A stretch of 64,000 nucleotides of DNA from Trichodelitschia bisporula (taxonomy: Eukaryota; Ascomycota; Dothideomycetes; Phaeotrichales; Phaeotrichaceae), in contig ML996695.1 of NCBI GenBank assembly GCA_010356995.1, positions 505,061 through 569,060 on the forward strand. The letters are read 5' to 3'. Below, one piece after another: positions 11,190 to 21,070 of this stretch (positions within the stretch are counted from its first letter, which is position 1; every line of letters starts with the position of its first letter). The notes under the pieces were generated by a model, which worked only from the letters and a program-made list of their open reading frames with translations, was not told where the DNA came from and searched no databases. A program made the translations under genes and the position numbers.

Positions 11190-12290
11190 GAATTCTGCCA
11201 TCTACGACAAGGAGCTTCTAACCGTAGTTCGTGCATTCGAATACTGGCGCCCGAGGCTCACGGGGACGACGGACACAGACGCGTTGGGCTTCTTTCACCA
11301 GTTGCCTGTTGCCAAACAAGATCGACATAAGTTGAGGGTGGAAAGTGTGGGAAACAACATGCCAAGGTGTCCTGCGAGCAAAGCGGATTTTGAATATGGC
11401 TTTTTGCCAGATGATCGTCCAGAGGGCTCAAGTTCCAGATAAGCCACCGCAGGCAAGAATCATGATGCCCGGCACCCATGGGATTTTGCAACTCCCCACC
11501 CTTCGCCCAACGGTTTATGGACAACGATCCTCCGGCCGCATCAATTATACATTCAGGCGTATGTGGATGACATCGTCATACACTCGTAAAAGCGTCTTGT
11601 TCAAACACACGTACGGCACTGCGGTAAGACCCTGTTACACATCCCTCCTTCATTTTCTCATCAAGACCCATACAGGTTGACCATATTTGTATCCGCATGC
11701 CATTCCACATTTATCAGAACTCTTTCTCTGCGCATTTACCTTCGCATTCATAGGAGACATGCCGCAGCGGCAAGCGAACTCAGGATTCCTCTCACAGAAC
11801 GCCAGGCACGGATGCCGCAGCTGCGCCGCCGATGCCAACGAGCGCAGTGGCCTCAAATTCGACGTCTCGGCCCAGGGCAACTTCCATTTCGACGTTTGGC
11901 GATGCGGGCGCGCATGGACAGCCTACCATCTAAGGCGCATTGGAAGAAGTACCACAGGGCCAACTGACTCCATTTGATCAAATCTCATTACTCAGGGAAT
12001 AGTATGCGATGAATCTCACTGCCGTCCGTTACGACTGCCGGGCCGGAGTACCGCCCGTGAGCGGTGATGATGCCGCGTCTCACTTAGTGCCCTGGTCGAT
12101 CTGTCCTGATATGTTGATTGCTTTCTTCGGTGAAAATATGGCATTTATGTCATTCAGACTATTCGCCTAGGAACTGGATCATGCAATCTGCGACAAGGAA
12201 CTCCTTGCCATTGTCAGGGCATTCGAGACGTGGAAGCCAGAGCTCTTTGGTCAAGCAAACGCAGCTACACCCCTCACGAACACCCGGATC
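11190..12290 (+). mobile_element. Fossil Ty3/Gypsy LTR-retrotransposon fragments
   Basis: Scattered remains of a Ty3/Gypsy pol region on the plus strand. Recognisable pieces are an RNase H block (YDKELL..VRAFEYWRP type) near 11190-11265, reverse-transcriptase blocks (FHQLPVAKQDRHK and a YVDDIVIHS-type active-site segment) at about 11280-11600, and a second RNase H block (CDKELLAIVRAFETWKPEL) near 12160-12260. RNase H appears on both sides of the RT piece, so at least two copies or a rearranged copy contributed. The remains are clearly broken with several breaks. No LTRs, gag or integrase could be recognised. The divergence suggests an old insertion. Confidence 0.7.
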
Positions 12291-12330
12291 AGTTGTGCAT
12301 CTGCCACTTTCTGCTCCCGAACCCTTCCCT

Positions 12331-12417
12331 CACTTCGTCCTCGGGAGTATCGCTGGCGCGTTCGGCACTTTCATGGTCTATCCCATCGACCTTTTGAAAA
12401 TGCGGACGCAAAATCAG
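12331..12417 (+). pseudogene. Fragment of a mitochondrial carrier gene (aspartate/glutamate carrier type)
   Basis: Twenty-nine codons read HFVLGSIAGAFGTFMVYPID followed by LLKMRTQNQ. This is the start of a mitochondrial carrier repeat, including the P-x-D-x-x-[KR] signature, and is closest in memory to the aspartate/glutamate carrier (Agc1/amc-2). No other carrier repeats or EF-hands are found around it, so it is a captured exon fragment rather than a gene. It lies directly after a Ty3/Gypsy RNase H fossil. Confidence 0.65.
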
Positions 12418-12460
12418 ACACTCATGGGGCCCCAAGTGGAAAACTACAACGCTAGGCAAG

Positions 12461-12721
12461 CTAGATTCGGAGCCCTTCAAGTACTACATCATTGGACACC
12501 GCAGATATGCCTTCTCCTGGCTCCCGTGGGCTCACAAGACGGGGCTGCAAGGGATCTCGCCGCGTCTCAAAGAGTCATGGCATTCGAAGACTCAGAAGGT
12601 GGTGCTTGAGCTACTCACGCGGATGCCAGGCAGATACACGCTCCGGCACACTCTGTGGTTTGCTAACCTTTTCACGACTGAGCATCTGAGCGACGTGTTC
12701 GCAAATAGCATAGAGCGATAG
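12461..12721 (+). other. Unassigned open frame with protein-like composition
   Basis: An uninterrupted frame of 86 codons ends at TAG 12719-12721. It reads as ordinary protein (for example KYYIIGHRRYAFSWLPWAH, then TLWFANLFTTEHLSDVF) and looks like the C-terminus of some protein, but I do not recognise the family. There is no evident start, and it follows the carrier fragment in a different frame. It may be the 3' end of a broken host gene or part of a mobile element. Confidence 0.35.
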
Positions 12722-14657
12722 ATTAGACAATGATGATAATGCCTGCCATAGTGGTCCGGAAGTCAGCCTGCCATGGTCAAATTGTGTCTGTCAAGTTCTG
12801 CCTTGTGAGGCGCCAAAGATGCCCCAAACTCAAAATCTTGGTGTTCATGAAAGAATGGTGTTGACCCGATGTTAAATACTTGACGGACCAAGCACGTCAA
12901 AACCAAAATCCGCGGCCTCACACCGAGGACATAGTAGCCAACCCATATCCATCAACTGCATTCCCCACCCACAACCAATGTCGAACCGAGTCCTCAGTTA
13001 CAAGCACCGACCACGCCGTCAACCCCCGTTCGCTTTGCCGTAAAGCCCATCCGCACTCACCCACTCCGGATGTTAATATCAGTCGAGTATTCAAGATAGG
13101 GACAGTGAGGAGGATGAATCCGCCAAGCGCCTCCACGTCCAACACACGGCAGACGCAAGGCGCAAGTAAACGTCAGCGTCAACATCAACGTCACTGCCCG
13201 GCAATGACGTTTCCCTGCGCCCATCACTGGAGACTCGAACCTTCAAACACGTCAAGCAGCAGTGGCCGGCGGAGTCCAACGCCGATCAGGGTCGGAATGC
13301 CGATCAATGCAAGTCTCTACCGGCTATGCACAGCGAATGCGGGCACGGCGTGCAAAATTCCCCGGCTCCAATTGGCTTCCTTTCGAACTCCGGACTTGTT
13401 CCCGCACTCACTCTCTGCATTGCGGTCTCGCGAAAATAGGTGATATGCCGTGATACCACAGTATGCATACGACAGACTTACAACGTACAATCAAGCCGGT
13501 GGCTACGGCCGCCTCGCCCCCGCGCGCCAGCAGCTCACAGGGTCGATCTCGGACCCGCGGCTCCAGAATGCAAGAACTGGCATGACGGGCAGCCCACTTA
13601 TGCAAGAAATAGGCCGATCACTGCTCCCAAACTTGATAAGGTAAACCGATACCCCACAGCCGCGTCATGGCACGTGATTCCACACCAGCAGCACGGGCAG
13701 CGCCACACCCGACGTCCCGCCGTCACAACGGCGATGAACGGCGCATCTGCCAAGCATCCTGCGGGGGGCCCTGGCGGGGAACTCCGATGGAGGGGTGTTT
13801 GCTGCTAGGTTAAGGCCGTATGCTTCGCGGCGATAAGGGAGTCGGTGAAGAGACGCGTTACGCAGGCGCGCTCTCAGGTGGGTTTATCGGGCGACGTGGA
13901 TGCGAGGAACGCGTGTAAATTGTACCTGTGGAATGCGGGCTGGTGCATTGTGCGAGGGACGGAAGCCACGTGCGTGGCACAGTGTGGGTGCCACGGGAGT
14001 GGAATTTGGGTATATGGCCGAGATGGTGTATAGTGGGATTTGAGATTTGTTCTTTGAGACGGTGGAAGGTGTGGTAAGCGCGGAGATCTTTGTTTCACGG
14101 TGACATGTTTGCGGTATGTCACTGCGTGTCACTGGTGGGGGAGTGGCGATGCCGGTGGCATGCACGATATAACGAGCACACGAGCGGTTGTTGCTGAGGC
14201 GCTGGCATGACTGTACGGTACGCGGTATGGTCCGATATCACGGCTCGGACAGCCGTTAGGGGCTTAGCTATGCTTGATGGATTGCGCGGTGGAGTCTGCG
14301 GAAAAGGGCCAAGGGCCGGTTAAAATATTGGTGCCGTAGTACCTCGGCGTGCTTGTAGGTAGACGGGGGCGGTAAGGACCTTTCCGACTGTTGGTTGAGA
14401 GATCTAGAACGCTGTGTCTGATTTTTCTTTCTGGGGAGTGCATGTAGCCGAGGTAGGGGTGTGGGAATCCTTGACGATGCGTATTTGATATTGGCAAGAG
14501 TGCTTGTGGAGGCGGTGGGCTAGGGTTGGTACGCCCTATCAAAATGCCCTATCACACTGATAAGTGCGCTGGTGAACATGTTCGCAGTGGTGTTACGATA
14601 GCAGAAAAATGTCACTGAGGAGCGGGCCTTGCGTCTGCGGGGACGGCCGTCCCTCTG

Positions 14658-14719
14658 CGAGCTGCAATCATGTCGCAATCGCATGTCGCGAGCTGCAATC
14701 ATGTCGCAATCGCATGTCG
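14658..14719. repeat. 31-bp tandem direct repeat, two copies
   Basis: Two perfect head-to-tail copies of a 31-base unit (14658-14688 and 14689-14719) beginning CGAGCTGCAATCATG, followed by the first four bases of a third. Each unit itself holds two near-repeated words around ATGTCGCAATCGCATGTCG. Confidence 0.85.
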
Positions 14720-16753
14720 CGAGCCGCCCGTTTGATACAGGGCGTACTCTGGTACCACGGCTCTACCAGAGCAAACTCGAAGTCGCAACCCAATGCTACG
14801 TACCCAGTGTCCTTGATGTATCATTCCTCGACACACGTGTACGTCGAATTCCCCGCCCGTCGTACCCATACACCCCAATATGGCCTCCGACTTCATTCCC
14901 CAGTCACTAGAAAAGTACCGTGAAGCTGTCCACCCTACAGTCGCACGGCGAGCATCACGCGACAACTTACCCCTTCTAGCCCTCATGCCCTTCTCCATAT
15001 CTGCAAACCCATGCGCTTGCGGCGCCCAAGCACGCAAGCGCTCAGGCGCACCATCTTGGCGAGCGCGCGCCTGGGGTGAAGCTAGCATCGCCATCCGAAA
15101 GCGGGAATGCAGCACGCGAGCACTCTCCCCTTCACTTTACCTCCATCTCCCGTTCCCGTCCCCGAGCCGCCACTCTATCTGCACCGCACCCGACACCCGA
15201 GACACGCCGTCCCCGTCTCCCCATGTCAGCGACGTCCCTACGGCGTCGGGACGCAACTGCGCTGCGGGACGTGGAGTGAAGTCAGCGGCACCGCACAAGG
15301 CTTGCTCGCCCCGCGCAGTGCTTAGCGGCCGGCCCAGCGGCGCTGGCGGCGCGGCAGGGGCGGGGGGGGGGGTGCGCGATCTGGCCAGCGGGAGGGGGGA
15401 GGGCGCACACGTTGTGTTTTTGGCGGGTTTGATTGGGTGGGGAGTGGGCGACAGGGGACGGCATCGAAGCTTTCAGCCTCCCTGCGGCGGGCGCGCCGTG
15501 GAGATCCGGCGGGGCTGGGCTGACGTGGGTGGGGTCGGGAGTGGATGTGGGTTTGGAGGACGGGCGGGGAGGAGGACATTGAGCGCGTGTTGCGCTTGGG
15601 ACGTTTGTCTGGTTGTTTCTTGGAGGTGGTGAGGGGGTGAGGATTCGGGAGGGGGATGTCATTGTGGGAATGGTAAAGCGAGGCGAGGCTGGTGAGTGAC
15701 ATCGCGTGGGTTTTTTGCGGGAGATAGTGATCATGACTTTGAGTTATACGAATTCCATTCTGCTTCCTTTTGGGGCCCGGGAGATGTGTCTGGTTGATAT
15801 GAAGATGGGGATACATGTGTACTGTAGTACTTGTGTCCATTGGGTCTTACCGTGGCCCCAGGACCCCCAGATCCCCGGCGGCGAGGAAGCGAAGCGACCA
15901 TCACTGGAGAAAGTCCAACCAAATCCTGATACACTCGCTTATGCTCACCTCGTTGGATACTTGAAATATAGACGGCGAGGAAGAAGTGGAGGAAGAGTAG
16001 GGGCGGGAAAGAACAGGGACTAGGGATCGGTAAGTGCGTGGTATACCGCCATTGATAGTCAGTCCATAATCTGCTTTGCCGTCCACCCGTGGTAGCGACT
16101 GCGGTGACAACGACAAGACACTACTGTCTGCAAGTGTGGAGACGGCCGGCGAACACTGAGAAAAATCTCGGCCAGTCTCTCTCAATAATATCTTAAAAAC
16201 CCCGAAGTCCTTCTTGAGCTTCCAGGGACCAGCTGATAGGGTCTTCAACCCCTCCGCGTCGCTTCGTCTCTTCCACCTTCAACTCCTCCACGCCGTTAAA
16301 ACCCTCCACATCACATCCACAACCTCCCAAAAAAGAGCCGAGCCATCCGAACGAGCACTCAGTCTTCCTCTCCACACTGCACGTTTCTGCAAAATATCTC
16401 ATCTCACCGGACGCCAACTACGCCAAAAAGACGCCCATTGCTTCTTCAGCGCCTCCAAAGGCTTACTCCACGCCTGCTTGTCTCCACCACACGTCCCACA
16501 CGTCCCATAATCCCATCAGCCACCACATCAGCATCAGGCCTTTACCCGCATCATCCCCCCGCACACCAGCGCCCCCACCACTTCTCCCTCAGCCATTCGC
16601 AGCGTCCCTGCGCGCAACGTGCCAGCCTTGCACCGCCAAACCACTCCCCCGTTCCTCCCCCCCTGTGCACCATCCCGCTGCCGATCGCCGAGCAGGGCCG
16701 CGTAGGTAGCTCCCCGGCGCGCGTGCGCTTGACATCACACAGCCGGGCGGAGC

Positions 16754-16759
16754 TATAAG
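16754..16759 (+). promoter_or_regulatory. TATA-like element before the phosphate transporter
   Basis: TATAAG lies 54 bases before the transporter start codon in a C-rich context, followed by a CT-rich stretch that could hold the initiator. Position and sequence fit a core promoter; there is no direct proof. Confidence 0.4.
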
Positions 16760-16812
16760 GCCGCGGGCATAGCTCCCCTCCCTCTTTCTCGCAGAACCAC
16801 ACATCCGTCACC

Positions 16813-18940
16813 ATGGACGTCTCGGGACATGATGGGCCTCATGGCCCCACGGCTGAGAAGACCCTCCATGGCGATGCTCACAGCCCGCATACCGACCCCA
16901 CCATGCATCAGAATGAGAAGGATGTGTTCCGCGATATCCTCAAGCCGGACGATATCTACGATAACAACGGCGTGTACTGGGCTGACTTGCCTGTCAAGGA
17001 CCGCGTGGGCTTTTGCATGCGGACGCAGAATGCCGAAGCGGCGAAGGAGTTGAGGTCAATTGGCCGTATGATTAAGGAGGACCCGTTGAGTCCAGTGAGC
17101 TACTACATGAAGAACATGGTGCTGCCTGGTGCGGGCCTGCTTCTCGAGGGGTGAGTAACTGTCCACGTTTATGCGGAAACAGCCTCTAACGGACTAGATA
17201 TGTGCTCTTCTCCATCGGCAACGTACGCCCGCTCCTCCAGGCCGCCTTCCCGCAGTGCTGGTCCAAGTTCGCCATCTGCGACGAGACATGGACGCAAGCC
17301 ATCGACTACCTCGAGATCTGCGGTATCATCGTCGGTGCGTACCCCTTTCCTCGCTTCCCGTTACACGACTAACATCCCACAGGCCAGATCCTCGTCGGTA
17401 TCATCGGAGACTGGATCGGACGTCGCTGGGGTCTGATCCAGGACGCAGCCATCATGTTCGGCGGTCTGATCATGCTGACCGCTGCGTGGGGTGTAACGCA
17501 GAACGGCTGGGTCATCTGCTACGTCTGGGCGCTGTTCTTCTACGGCATCGGCGTGGGCGGCGAGTACCCTATGACCGCGACATCGGGCATGGAAAACGCC
17601 GTCGGCAGCGGCAAGGTCTCGACCAAAGACGACCGCAATCACCGCGGCCGCAAGGTCACTTCTGCCTTCCTCATGCAAGGCTGGGGCCAGTTCCTCAACC
17701 AGGTCCTGCTGATTCTGCTCCTGCTCATCTTCCACCACGGCTCTGGGAACGCGCCTTACTCCAAGGTGGCCGCTCAGTGGACCTACCGTGTGTCGTTTGC
17801 TGTCCCGGCTGTTGGCACGCTCTGGCTCGTCTACTACCGTATCTACAAAATGAAGTCTGCAAGCAAGCAGCTGCAGCTGGCGAAGAAGAAGGCCCGCGTC
17901 ACGGGCTACGACAAGGTCTCGCTGAAGCTGACATTTACCTACTTCGGCCCGCGCGTGTTCGCGACCGCGGGCGCGTGGTACGCCAACGATGTCTTCTTCT
18001 ACGGCAACAAGCTGTTCCAGAACCAGTTCATCGCCGTCCTGACCCCCGGGAACAAGTCCGTGATGGTCGGGTGGCTGTACAACCTGATCAACGTCGGCGT
18101 GTCGCTGGTCGGGTACTACATGGCGTCGTTCCTGATCGACAACAAGCTCTGTACGTCCCCCTCTTCCCCCCCTATCTTCAAGCCGCATCGACTAACACCC
18201 CGCCCTCAGATGGCCGCAAATGGATGATGATAGTCGGCTTCATGTGCGACTTCATCCTCTTCGTCATCCCCGCCTTCCACTACCACTACTACACCGAGCC
18301 CATGCACATCCACGCCTTCCAAGCCATGTACTTCCTCTCCTCCTTCTTCAACCAATTCGGCCCCAACAGCGTCACCTTCCTGGTGGCAGCTGAAGTCTTC
18401 CCCACGCCCATCCGCGCCACCGCGCACGGCTTCTCCGCCGCCGTGGGTAAACTTGGCGCCCTCACCGCCGCCGTGCTGTACAACTACATCAGCACTCAAA
18501 TGAAGTTCTACGTGGTGCCCTGGTTTGGCCTCGGCGGCGCGCTCATCACGTGGCTCTTCCTCCCCGATACCACCGGGCTGGATCTGAAGGAGCAGGAGCG
18601 ACGGTGGCAATTCATCCGCGAGGGCCGCGAGAGCGAGTACCACGGCATCGCGATCCACCCCCAGCATCTGAGCGTGTGGGAGCGCTGGCGCGGCGTGGGG
18701 AAGCACTACGACCCCGCGGCGGATTATGCGCAGAAGGTGGCGGAGATGAGGGGAGAGTGGGAGGCGTGGAGGGCGCGGCGGGCGGAGGAGGATGTCCTGG
18801 GTTATCCGCATGATGATGTGGAGGAGGAGTGGGAGGAACATGTTGCGGCGTATTTTGCGAGGACGGGGAAGGAGCCGCTTAAGAAGGGGGGGTTGGGTGA
18901 GAAGGTGGGGGGGAGTGGGGAGAGTGGGGATAGTTTGTAG
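16813..18940 (+). CDS. MFS inorganic phosphate transporter
   Basis: Exons 16813-17150, 17198-17334, 17383-18150 and 18210-18940 give 657 aa. It is a 12-span major facilitator of the phosphate:H+ symporter group in the plasma membrane. Visible landmarks are the loop 2-3 motif GIIGDWIGRRWG, the GIGVGGEYPMTATSG span 4 region typical of phosphate and related carriers, a charged central loop (KKKARVTGYDK), and NSVTFLVAAEVFPTPIRATAHG in the second half. A long hydrophilic N-terminus (about 110 residues) and a charged C-terminal tail beginning LKEQERRWQFIREGRE are shared by Pezizomycotina homologues. Substrate is inferred from family; other organic-anion or glycerophosphodiester uptake is possible. 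It has no metabolic partner nearby. Confidence 0.83.
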
Positions 18941-19697
18941 AGGGGGTGGGTGCTGGGGATAGGGTTTGGGGGGGGGGTTATACCAGGCTTGAATTAGGTT
19001 ATCTGGGACTGAGGGAGGTTATTGCAATGAAGTTATGCCGTTTGATGAGGTATACCGTACGTGGCATAAGTGACACATGGTATGGGTCGCCGGTGGTCTG
19101 CTTGTGGTGTACTACGGTACGTGCCGCAGTAGGTGGCTCTTGATCGGGTCGATCGTTCGGGGGGATTCAGGCTACTTCGTGTTCTAAGGCGAAGAGTGTC
19201 AATTCTGAAGAACTCTTAAGCATGATCTCAGCAAAGCTTGTGCATTGCGCATCCGTGATGGCGGAGTGAATCCAGACTGTCCCGCATCTTCATAAATCCG
19301 TGGTGGACTTGAGATATGCTTATTCCACAGCCCTAAAAGGCCCCGTGAAGTGCACAAGACTCGTCATGTCTACCAGGTTGCCTTGATATCCGATCGCGAG
19401 GGAACAAGGTGATGTTACGCTCCTCTGGGTCTCAATCAACTCGGCACGGTCTGATCAAGGAGCAAGGCAACCTCACTCACGAGGTCCGGCTACGCTTTAC
19501 TGATAGCACCGTTAGTGGAGGGGAGTGAAATCCGCTGTCTTTTTAACTCAATGATGCCGGGACGCCAGGTATGCCTTCACCGCCGTTCATAAACGCCCAC
19601 ATCCTAAGAGAGCGCACCTAATCCTACAAGCCTCACATCTCCATCCCCAATCTCATTTGTGATCCTCTTTCCCTCTTCAATGGCCCCCGCTCCCGCC
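18941..19697. other. Intergenic, no gene seen
   Basis: Terminator region of the transporter and, on the other side, of the minus-strand cmc2. No supported coding sequence. Confidence 0.4.
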
Positions 19698-19998
19698 CTA
19701 TGTATTCGCATCAATCTCCGCCCACATCGCCTCCCGCGCCTTCTTCGCCTCAAACGCCTTCTCGCGATTCTCCCGCGTGCGCTCCAGCCTCTCGCCCCGT
19801 AAGCAGCGGTTCACAGCCGTCTTGACCGCGTTGCACCCGCCCACGGCGCGGAAGAGGAAGCCCCGCGCGTGGCACTCGTCGAGGGCCGTCATGACGGCTT
19901 CGCAGCCTGTGGGAGAGGGGTTAGCGGGGTCTGGGGGGGGGTTTATGGGGGGGCGGCAACGGACCGCGGTTGTCTTTTGTGTGAAGGAGGGGATGCAT
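19698..19998 (-). CDS. cmc2: Cmc2-like cytochrome c oxidase assembly factor (twin CX9C)
   Basis: Exons (minus strand) 19998-19965 and 19906-19698 give 80 aa. It is a small intermembrane-space protein of the twin CX9C class imported by Mia40 and needed for copper-dependent assembly of cytochrome oxidase. The first exon encodes MHPLLHTKDN, the diagnostic start of Cmc2. The second gives the two CX9C pairs CEAVMTALDEC and CNAVKTAVNRC, then the basic ERLERTRENREKAFEAKK helix. The intron uses GTCCGT as donor, which is weak, but the join preserves both the family start and the first cysteine. Divergent from prefoldin 2 with 202 bases between starts. Confidence 0.82.
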
Positions 19999-20200
19999 TG
20001 TGGTGTTGCTGGTGTTGGGGAGGTGGTTTTGGGGGGTTGGCGGAGGTGAAGTGCGGAGGTGCGGTGGAGTGATGGGGCGGAATTTGGTGAGGCTGCAAGG
20101 TTGCGTCAGGCAGCAATTGGCTGGATCGTGACGGCATGTGGACGTCGCGGGGAGCGGTCCATCTTCTTCACTTTGGTATTTGCTCAAAATCAAGGTCAAG

Positions 20201-20774
20201 ATGGCGCAGCAAAGGTTAACGGCTCAGCGGCAAAATGGTTCGTATTATCTCTGTCCATTTTTTACTTTTGATTCTTCGGTTGCTCTGGACGCGGGGTGCT
20301 GATATCATCCAGAGCTGCAACTGCAGTACCAAAACTACAAGCAAACCCTACAAACGCTTGCGCAGAAGATAGGCGATGTCGAGCAGGAGACAGAAGAGCA
20401 CAAGTTCGCCCCCCCCCCATCCTCATCCCTCTCCCCTCCCCTCCTTCCCACCCCCGCTAACCCCCCAGACTCGTCCTCGAAACCCTCGCCCCGCTCCCCG
20501 GCGCGCGAAAATGCTTCCGCATGATCAACGGTGTGCTAGTCGAGCGGACAGTGCAGGATGTAGTCCCCGCCTTGAAGACGAACAGTGAGGGCCTGCGGAA
20601 GGTGCTCGATGAGTTGTTGGTGCAGTATAAGAGCAAGCAGGAGGAGATGGAGAAGTGGAAGGTGAGTTGCGTTCTCAGCTATCTTGTTGCCTGTTGCTCG
20701 AGATGTGGGCTGTGATTGTGAATGGAACTGATAATGAGCAGAAGAAGAACAATATCCAGGTGGTGCAACAGTAG
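20201..20774 (+). CDS. pfd2: Prefoldin subunit 2
   Basis: Exons 20201-20237, 20313-20403, 20469-20661 and 20742-20774 give 117 aa. It is the beta-type subunit of the hexameric prefoldin cochaperone that hands unfolded actin and tubulin to CCT. The N-terminal coiled coil (LQLQYQNYKQTLQTLAQKIG, QETEEHKLVLETL), the short beta region CFRMINGVLVERTV, and the second coiled coil (SEGLRKVLDELLVQYKSKQ) are all present and the length is normal. The last exon adds only ten residues. Introns 2 and 3 are very C-rich or branch-point-like but keep GT..AG ends. Confidence 0.9.
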
Positions 20775-21070
20775 GATGGGAGGGGAAGGGGACGGTTGGC
20801 GGAGGAGGACGAGTGAGAGCTGGGCGGATGCCGGCCGCGCAGTCTACTACTTGACCGTGAACTCTGCGCGCTGAGCTACCTTTGAAATGCTTTGAGGACA
20901 TGATATGATACAAGAGTTGCCTATGGCCATCTCCAAACGGAACACAAGCAAAGACCAACACCAATTACTTACTACGAAAACAGCTACTCAGTCCCACCCG
21001 CACAAATGCATCTTCCGCTTTCACACCCCAATGCAACCCATGATCCTAATATATACAAGCCCACATCCAA

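Larger units (their letters stand above)
12722..16812. other. Long gene-poor interval
   Basis: About 4.1 kb with only short or compositionally odd open frames on both strands, none with family resemblance. It contains a 31-bp tandem direct repeat (14658-14719) and a homopolymeric G tract near 15360. The last 500 bases are C/T-rich and form the likely promoter of the phosphate transporter. Some of it may be further decayed transposon sequence. Confidence 0.4.

Noticed and set aside
12880-13443. 187-codon plus-strand open frame
   Set aside because: Composition is Pro/Ser/Thr/Arg-rich with no recognisable motif, no splice partners, and it lies in decayed sequence. It is probably chance.
15358-15374. 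Homopolymeric G run as a possible quadruplex signal
   Set aside because: It is a single G-rich patch in a GC-rich intergenic region without a neighbouring gene start that it could control.
14880-15632. 250-codon plus-strand open frame, overlapping antisense frames at 15282-15840
   Set aside because: GC-rich sequence keeps several frames open at once. The translation is low in hydrophobic core residues and resembles no family.
17361-18188. Long antisense frame opposite the phosphate transporter
   Set aside because: It is a shadow of the real gene. The plus-strand translation has full family conservation.
20845-20885. tRNA-like words (GTAGCTCAGCGCGCAGAG on the minus strand)
   Set aside because: Only a D-arm-like piece is present. 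No T-arm, anticodon loop or acceptor stem can be drawn.
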